A stretch of DNA of 64,000 nt, taken from Polynucleobacter yangtzensis. Its GTDB lineage: Bacteria > Pseudomonadota > Gammaproteobacteria > Burkholderiales > Burkholderiaceae. Location: positions 340,178 through 404,177 of the forward strand of contig NZ_LOJI01000001.1 in assembly GCF_001595965.1 (NCBI RefSeq), written 5' to 3'. This document shows, piece by piece, positions 59,700 through 64,000 of the stretch. The notes below the pieces were generated by a model, which saw nothing but the letters and a program-made list of their open reading frames with translations, was not told the DNA's origin and did no database searches. A program made the translations under genes and the position numbers. Every line of letters begins with the position of its first letter. The stretch's first letter is position 1.

Positions 59700-61316
59700 T
59701 TGGACGTATTCATGAAGGCAAACCCCTCTGACCAAAAGGCTAGGTACTTTTTAGCTCTGGATTTATACAATCAAGGACAAATCACTTCTGCTATCGAGGT
59801 GCTCAGTTTGGCTCCAGCGAAAGACTTTGAATATGAGTCTGCTTACTTGCTGGGAGAATTACATTTAGCGGCAAATGACCTATTGCAGGCGGCAAAGTCT
59901 TTTGATGCTGCTTTAGAGGTCAACGAGACATATGAGGCTAACTTTCAGTTGGGCTTGATTTTTTCGCATATTCAAAAGTATGAAAATGCAGAAATCTACT
60001 TTGAAAAGGCTTTGAAGTTAAATCCCGATTTAGTTCCTGCCTTAATCAATATGGGCGCGATTTTTCGCAACATAGGAAAATTTACAGAATCTTTACAGCG
60101 TCTTGATAAGGCTCTTGAGTTAGATAATGCTGACCCTGCTGCATGGTTGAATAAGGGCGTCACTTTAGATTCAATGGGCAATCTGCAAGATGCTATTGGT
60201 TGCTATGAAAAAGCGTTATCTCTAGATGGTGGGTACTTAGAGGCCTATTCAAATAAGGGGAATGCTGAGCTAGGCTTGGGGCGCTTAAAAGAGGCCCATG
60301 ATTCTTTTCAGAAGGCGCTTAGAATATTTCCTGGGGATGCTGATACGTTATCGAATTACTCAGTCTTGAAATTGGCGGAGGCCAACTTTTCGGACGGTTG
60401 GAGAGATTACGAATCCCGTTTTTATTGCAGCTCAAGAATAAGCAATCCTTTTAAAAAAATTCCAAAACTAGAGTCGCTCGCTAACCTTGCGGATAAAAAA
60501 ATATTGGTATGGGCTGAGCAGGGTCTTGGAGATACCATTCAGTTTTATAGATACCTAGAAAATTTAAGCAAATTCAGTCAGCACATTACGCTGGCAGTTC
60601 AAAGCGAGCTAAAAGAGTTGCTCGCTGCTCAACCGCTGAATATACAGGTGCTGAATATTGGTGAGGTGGAAGCAGGCGGTTTTGACTATCAATCTGCGCT
60701 GATGAGCTTGCCATATTTATTCAAAACAAATATTGACACCATCCCTGCTGAGATCCCTTATATTCAAGTGGACGACAATAAAGTAAGTTGGTGGAAGCAA
60801 AAGATTGCAAATCATTCTGGGTTAAAGGTAGGCTTGGTTTGGAGTGGTGGATACAAGAAAGATCCTAATCTTTGGGCAATGAATGAGAGAAGAAACATCC
60901 CCTTTTCAAGTTACTACCCCTTCTCCAATATTGAAAATATTAGTTACTTTTGCTTGCAAAAGGGCGAGGGTCTTCAAACCCCCGAGTACCTAGAAAAAAA
61001 TCGCTATTGGACAAAAAACAATTTTTTTGATTACACCGATTTGCTAAATAGTTTTTCAGATACTGCAGCATTGATTAAAAACTTAGATTTAGTAATTACA
61101 GTTGACACTTCTATGGCTCACCTATCCGGCGCTTTAGGCAAGTCCGTATGGATTCTCAATAGATTTGATAGTTGCTGGCGTTGGCTAAAAAATACAAACC
61201 TAAGTCCTTGGTACCCAACGGCAAAAATTTACACTCAGCACGAGTATCAAAATTGGGAAAAAGTCATACATGAGGTTCAGGGCGATTTAACGCAACTGGC
61301 AAAAGACGGGGCATAA
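59700..61316 (+). CDS. TPR protein with glycosyltransferase-9-like C-terminal domain
   Basis: 538 residues. The N-terminal ~230 residues are consecutive TPRs (for example YENAEIYFEKALKLNPDLVPALINMG and LQDAIGCYEKALSLDGGYLEAYSNKG). After about residue 255 there is a domain resembling heptosyltransferase/GT9 folds: KILVWAEQGLGDTIQFYRY and VITVDTSMAHLSGALGKSVWIL. TTG 59700 has AGGAAG six bases upstream; ATG 59712 is a poorer alternative. No signal peptide, so cytosolic. Glycan or protein O-glycosylation is a guess from the domain. It starts right after the porin terminator, with no clear promoter; it looks more AT-rich than neighbours. Confidence 0.8.
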   Translation: MDVFMKANPSDQKARYFLALDLYNQGQITSAIEVLSLAPAKDFEYESAYLLGELHLAANDLLQAAKSFDAALEVNETYEANFQLGLIFSHIQKYENAEIYFEKALKLNPDLVPALINMGAIFRNIGKFTESLQRLDKALELDNADPAAWLNKGVTLDSMGNLQDAIGCYEKALSLDGGYLEAYSNKGNAELGLGRLKEAHDSFQKALRIFPGDADTLSNYSVLKLAEANFSDGWRDYESRFYCSSRISNPFKKIPKLESLANLADKKILVWAEQGLGDTIQFYRYLENLSKFSQHITLAVQSELKELLAAQPLNIQVLNIGEVEAGGFDYQSALMSLPYLFKTNIDTIPAEIPYIQVDDNKVSWWKQKIANHSGLKVGLVWSGGYKKDPNLWAMNERRNIPFSSYYPFSNIENISYFCLQKGEGLQTPEYLEKNRYWTKNNFFDYTDLLNSFSDTAALIKNLDLVITVDTSMAHLSGALGKSVWILNRFDSCWRWLKNTNLSPWYPTAKIYTQHEYQNWEKVIHEVQGDLTQLAKDGA

Positions 61317-61336
61317 CCCTTAAAGTTAACCCCTCT

Positions 61337-62524
61337 CTAATTAAGCTGCTGTTTAGGCTTAGGGCGCTTCCCAATTTGCGCTGTTAATTCTATCTCTTTG
61401 CCTTTGCGCAAAATGGTCAGCTTGGCTTGGTTGCCAGGATTGATTTTGGCAACCTGATTCAGGAGCCCGCGAACATCTGTAACAGGTTTGTTATCAATGG
61501 TTATCAGAACATCCCCCGGCACTGCGCCTCCTCGTGCTGCCGGGCCTCCTTCCAGCACGCCGGATAAAAGGACTCCAGTAGTATTGCCAGGCAGCCCCAA
61601 AGACTCTGAAAGCTCTTTGGAAAGGTTTTGGGGCTCAACCCCAAGCCACCCCCTCGTAACGCTACCGTTAGCTAGTATGGACTCCATTACTTGCTTGGCA
61701 AGGTTGACTGGGATCGCAAACCCAATGCCCATGGATCCGCCATTATTTGAGTAAATTGCCGTGTTAATTCCGATGAGATTACCGCGGGTATCTATGAGGG
61801 CGCCACCAGAATTTCCGGGATTAATTGCTGCGTCTGTCTGTATAAAATTTTCAAAGGTATTGATGCCTACATGATCGCGTCCTAACGCAGAAACAATGCC
61901 CGAGGTTACTGTTTGGCCCACTCCAAAGGGGTTGCCAATTGCAAGAACAACATCACCTACATGCACTGATTCAACTTTGCCGAACGTAATGGGTGTTGGC
62001 AGTTGTTTAACTTCAATCTTTAAAACAGCAATATCAGTCTCGGAATCACTGCCGATTACTTTTGCTTTTACTTTTCGTCCGTCTGCTAAAGCAACATCAA
62101 TTTCATCTGCATCACTGATCACATGATGATTGGTCAATATGTAGCCATCAGAACTGACCAGAACACCGGATCCTAGGCTTGAGCTGGGCTCTTTCTCTGG
62201 TGGCTGATCTCCAAAGAAAAACTTGAATAAAGGATCGGCTAAATTCGGGCCCGCACCCTTACGGGGTTTAGGTTTTGAATTTGTTTTGCTAGTAAAAATA
62301 TTCACCACTGCCGGCATTGAGCGCTTGACTGCATCATGATATGAGCCCGGACTTAGTTGGCCATCGTAATCACTTTCTTTAAATGAAGCGGTATTTGCTA
62401 AAGAAGTAACTCTTGGCTCTGAAAGCCACTCTGGTTTTAGTGTGGCAACAATAAACAATGCTGCCAACATGACTGTGACAGCTTGGGAAAAAACGAGCCA
62501 ATATTTTTGAAGAGAGGAATTCAT
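61337..62524 (-). CDS. Membrane-anchored DegQ/DegS-type periplasmic serine protease
   Basis: 395 residues. N-terminal membrane anchor (about 10-28), trypsin-like domain with His134 (TNHHVI), Asp164 (SETDIAVLKI) and Ser239 (INPGNSGGAL), then a single PDZ domain (about 290-385). One PDZ plus an uncleaved anchor resembles DegS/AlgW more than DegP, but no anti-sigma factor gene lies nearby. Probable role in envelope stress proteolysis. Downstream of mscL on the same strand; convergent with the TPR gene 20 bases away. Confidence 0.92.
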   Translation of the reverse strand: MNSSLQKYWLVFSQAVTVMLAALFIVATLKPEWLSEPRVTSLANTASFKESDYDGQLSPGSYHDAVKRSMPAVVNIFTSKTNSKPKPRKGAGPNLADPLFKFFFGDQPPEKEPSSSLGSGVLVSSDGYILTNHHVISDADEIDVALADGRKVKAKVIGSDSETDIAVLKIEVKQLPTPITFGKVESVHVGDVVLAIGNPFGVGQTVTSGIVSALGRDHVGINTFENFIQTDAAINPGNSGGALIDTRGNLIGINTAIYSNNGGSMGIGFAIPVNLAKQVMESILANGSVTRGWLGVEPQNLSKELSESLGLPGNTTGVLLSGVLEGGPAARGGAVPGDVLITIDNKPVTDVRGLLNQVAKINPGNQAKLTILRKGKEIELTAQIGKRPKPKQQLN

Positions 62525-62611
62525 GTTGAGGTATTTTGGATGTGTGCTGGATGGTTGAGAAAAACGATTTCCACCAATTCACATATCTTTTTATAAATTC
62601 CGTTGAGCAAA

Positions 62612-63034
62612 TTATTTTTTTAGGCTGTCACGAATTTCACGCAGCAACACTACATCTTCCGGAACTGGAGGAGGTGGTAGCGCATCCATGATGCGAATCT
62701 TGTTTACTACTTTCACCATCTGAAAAATGACAAAGGCCAAAAGAACGAAATTGATCGAAATGGTGATGAAATTGCCATAGGCAAAAATGGGTACCCCGGC
62801 CTTTTTGAGGGCATCAAATGTCCTAGGAACACCCTCAGGAATTCGGCCAAGGACTATAAAAAGGTTCGTAAAGTCGATATGTCCCCCTAAAAGGCTTGAA
62901 ATAACGGGCATAACGATGTCATTTACCAGGGAATCCACGATTTTCCCAAAAGCCCCGCCAATAATGACGCCAACCGCTAAATCGACCACGTTGCCCTTGA
63001 CGGCAAAGTCCCGAAATTCCTTTAAAACGCTCAT
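62612..63034 (-). CDS. mscL: Large-conductance mechanosensitive channel MscL
   Basis: 140 residues. An osmotic emergency valve opening under membrane tension. [31 protein letters not shown] (first helix with the gate), [33 protein letters not shown] (second helix) and the C-terminal bundle [19 protein letters not shown] are typical. AAGGAAGG is before the ATG. Divergent from petA across 137 bases. Confidence 0.96.
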   Translation of the reverse strand: MSVLKEFRDFAVKGNVVDLAVGVIIGGAFGKIVDSLVNDIVMPVISSLLGGHIDFTNLFIVLGRIPEGVPRTFDALKKAGVPIFAYGNFITISINFVLLAFVIFQMVKVVNKIRIMDALPPPPVPEDVVLLREIRDSLKK

Positions 63035-63060
63035 AAATGCCTTCCTTTTAACTAAGATCC

Positions 63061-63080
63061 AGATTAACCAGAGATTAACC
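63061..63080. repeat. AGATTAACC direct repeat upstream of the petA promoter
   Basis: AGATTAACC occurs at 63061-63069 and 63072-63080, an 11-bp period (one helical turn), in the mscL-petA divergent gap and just upstream of the predicted petA -35. It could be a binding site for an activator; no known consensus was recognised. Confidence 0.35.
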
Positions 63081-63091
63081 CCATAACTTTC

Positions 63092-63119
63092 TTGCTTACC
63101 CCACTTTTTACTTTAAAAT
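63092..63119 (+). promoter_or_regulatory. Probable petA promoter
   Basis: TTGCTT (63092-63097) and TAAAAT (63114-63119) with a 16-bp spacer, about 50 bases before petA. Confidence 0.5.
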
Positions 63120-63171
63120 CCTACCTTTAAGCAATTTCCACCCATAAATACCCTTTTTAGGAATTTTGTAA

Positions 63172-63774
63172 ATGAGTGACAAGCCCTGTATGGACAAGGA
63201 TCGCCGCAACTGGCTGATCGCCACATCGGCGGTTGGAGGCGTAGGTGCAGCCGCAGCCCTTTACCCTTTTGTAGACAGTTTTGAGCCTTCCGAGCGTGCT
63301 AAAGCCGCTGGCGCTGCTGTTGAAATCGACATCGCTGGCATGCAGCCGGACGAGATGAGAATGGTCGAATGGCGTGGTAAACCTGTTTGGGTGGTGCGTC
63401 GTACCCCTGAGCAAGTTGCAGAGTTGTCCAAGATTGATGGCGAATTAGCTGATCCAGATTCTTTGCGTGATCCAGCTCAATTCACACCCCCTTACGCTCA
63501 AAATCAGTGGCGCTCTATTAAGCCAGAGTACCTTGTGGTTGTTGGTATTTGCACGCACTTAGGTTGTTCTCCTACAGCTAAATTTGAATCCGGTGCTCAA
63601 CCTTCCTTGCCTAATAACTGGCCAGGTGGCTTCCTTTGCCCATGTCACGGCTCTACCTTTGACATGGCAGGCCGCGTATTTAAAAACAAACCAGCCCCAG
63701 ACAACATGGAAGTACCGCCACATATGTACCTGAGCGATACCAAGATTCTGGTTGGCGAAGATAAGAAGGCCTAA
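63172..63774 (+). CDS. petA: Ubiquinol-cytochrome c reductase, Rieske iron-sulfur subunit
   Basis: 200 residues. A twin-arginine-like N-terminus (KDRRNWL) and one membrane helix (about 13-32), then the Rieske domain: CTHLGC (Cys127, His129, Cys132) and CPCHGS (Cys156, Cys158, His159). Four bind the [2Fe-2S] cluster and two form the disulfide. It passes electrons from ubiquinol to cytochrome c1; export probably uses the Tat system. AGGAA precedes the ATG. petB starts 10 bases later. Confidence 0.97.
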   Translation: MSDKPCMDKDRRNWLIATSAVGGVGAAAALYPFVDSFEPSERAKAAGAAVEIDIAGMQPDEMRMVEWRGKPVWVVRRTPEQVAELSKIDGELADPDSLRDPAQFTPPYAQNQWRSIKPEYLVVVGICTHLGCSPTAKFESGAQPSLPNNWPGGFLCPCHGSTFDMAGRVFKNKPAPDNMEVPPHMYLSDTKILVGEDKKA

Positions 63775-63784
63775 GGAGAGATAA

Positions 63785-64000
63785 ATGGCATTTCACGAAA
63801 AAGAAGTTCCTGCAGACGCGTCAGCCGCAGTAAAGCTAATGGCATGGGTTGACTCACGTTTGCCTGTTACAGACGCATTCAAGCGTCACATGAGTGAGTA
63901 CTATGCTCCTAAGAACCTGAATTTTTTCTACATCTTTGGTGCACTTGCAATCGTTGTTTTAGCAATTCAAATCATTACCGGCATTTTCTTGGTGATGAAC
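63785..64000 (+). CDS. petB: Cytochrome b of the bc1 complex, N-terminal part (3' end outside window)
   Basis: First 72 codons, running off the window. MAFHEKEVPADAS..VKLMAWVDSRLPVTDAFKRHMSEYYAPKNLNFFY then the first membrane helix (FGALAIVVLAIQIITGIFLVM) match cytochrome b. The haem-ligand histidines lie beyond the edge. AAGGAGAG lies before the ATG; same operon as petA. Confidence 0.95.
   Translation, partial: MAFHEKEVPADASAAVKLMAWVDSRLPVTDAFKRHMSEYYAPKNLNFFYIFGALAIVVLAIQIITGIFLVMN

Noticed and set aside
61337-62524. Protease as classical DegP
   Set aside because: Only one PDZ domain and an N-terminal membrane anchor, rather than a cleaved signal peptide and two PDZ domains.

Overview
The window reads as a chromosomal segment of a free-living betaproteobacterium of the order Burkholderiales, most likely Polynucleobacter or a close relative. 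This rests on gene order and protein similarity recalled from these families, not on a database search. The signs are: betaproteobacterial str/S10/spc/alpha order with infA and rpmJ after secY; an mla-ibaG-murA-his block; a Burkholderiales-type porin; tight packing; and base composition that looks moderate to low for the order. No rRNA, tRNA, CRISPR array, prophage or plasmid functions were seen. The only mobile-type gene is one REP-associated tyrosine transposase. No gap exceeds 300 bases.

Layout. (1) 1-21058: 3' end of rpoC, then rpsL-rpsG-fusA-tuf-rpsJ, the S10 cluster (rplC to rpsQ), the spc cluster (rplN to rpmJ) and the alpha cluster (rpsM-rpsK-rpsD-rpoA-rplQ), closed by a strong terminator. 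Four gaps inside this block hold promoters and/or stem-loops that are candidates for autogenous ribosomal-protein control. (2) 21083-29268: housekeeping genes (cutA-dsbD, hemB/engB, a diheme cytochrome c4, lysA-lptM, cyaY, aroB-aroK). (3) 29281-34313: where betaproteobacteria usually carry pilMNOPQ between aroK and a divergent mrcA, there are only two genes. One is a very short PilQ-like secretin (N0 plus secretin core). The other is a bitopic coiled-coil protein ending in a PilP/GspC-like domain. mrcA follows on the other strand, then the transposase. (4) 34316-40725: gltBD, glutamate synthase.

(5) 40736-47763: the Mla lipid-transport operon (mlaFED, mlaA, mlaC, mlaB), an ABC-2 exporter pair, ibaG and murA, running on into (6) 47784-54715: a complete his cluster hisG-D-(C)-B-H-A-F-I-E in which hisC alone is inverted. 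(7) 54751-56694: a HIT hydrolase and tatABC. (8) 56691-63034: a Sel1-repeat protein, a porin, a TPR/glycosyltransferase-like protein, a membrane-anchored DegQ-type protease and mscL. (9) 63172-64000: petA and the start of petB, part of the cytochrome bc1 complex; the cytochrome c4 at 24922 may accept its electrons, and PetA may be exported by the TatABC encoded nearby.

The most unusual item is the two-gene mini-secretin locus (29281-31121). It looks intact rather than decayed and may be a reduced or repurposed outer-membrane secretin system. Other items are the inverted hisC, a transposase-associated palindrome at the gltB promoter, a three-unit 11-bp tandem repeat in the leader of the HIT gene, and a nearly leaderless mrcA transcript. 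All promoters, hairpins and functions are read by eye; no folding energies or homology searches were run.
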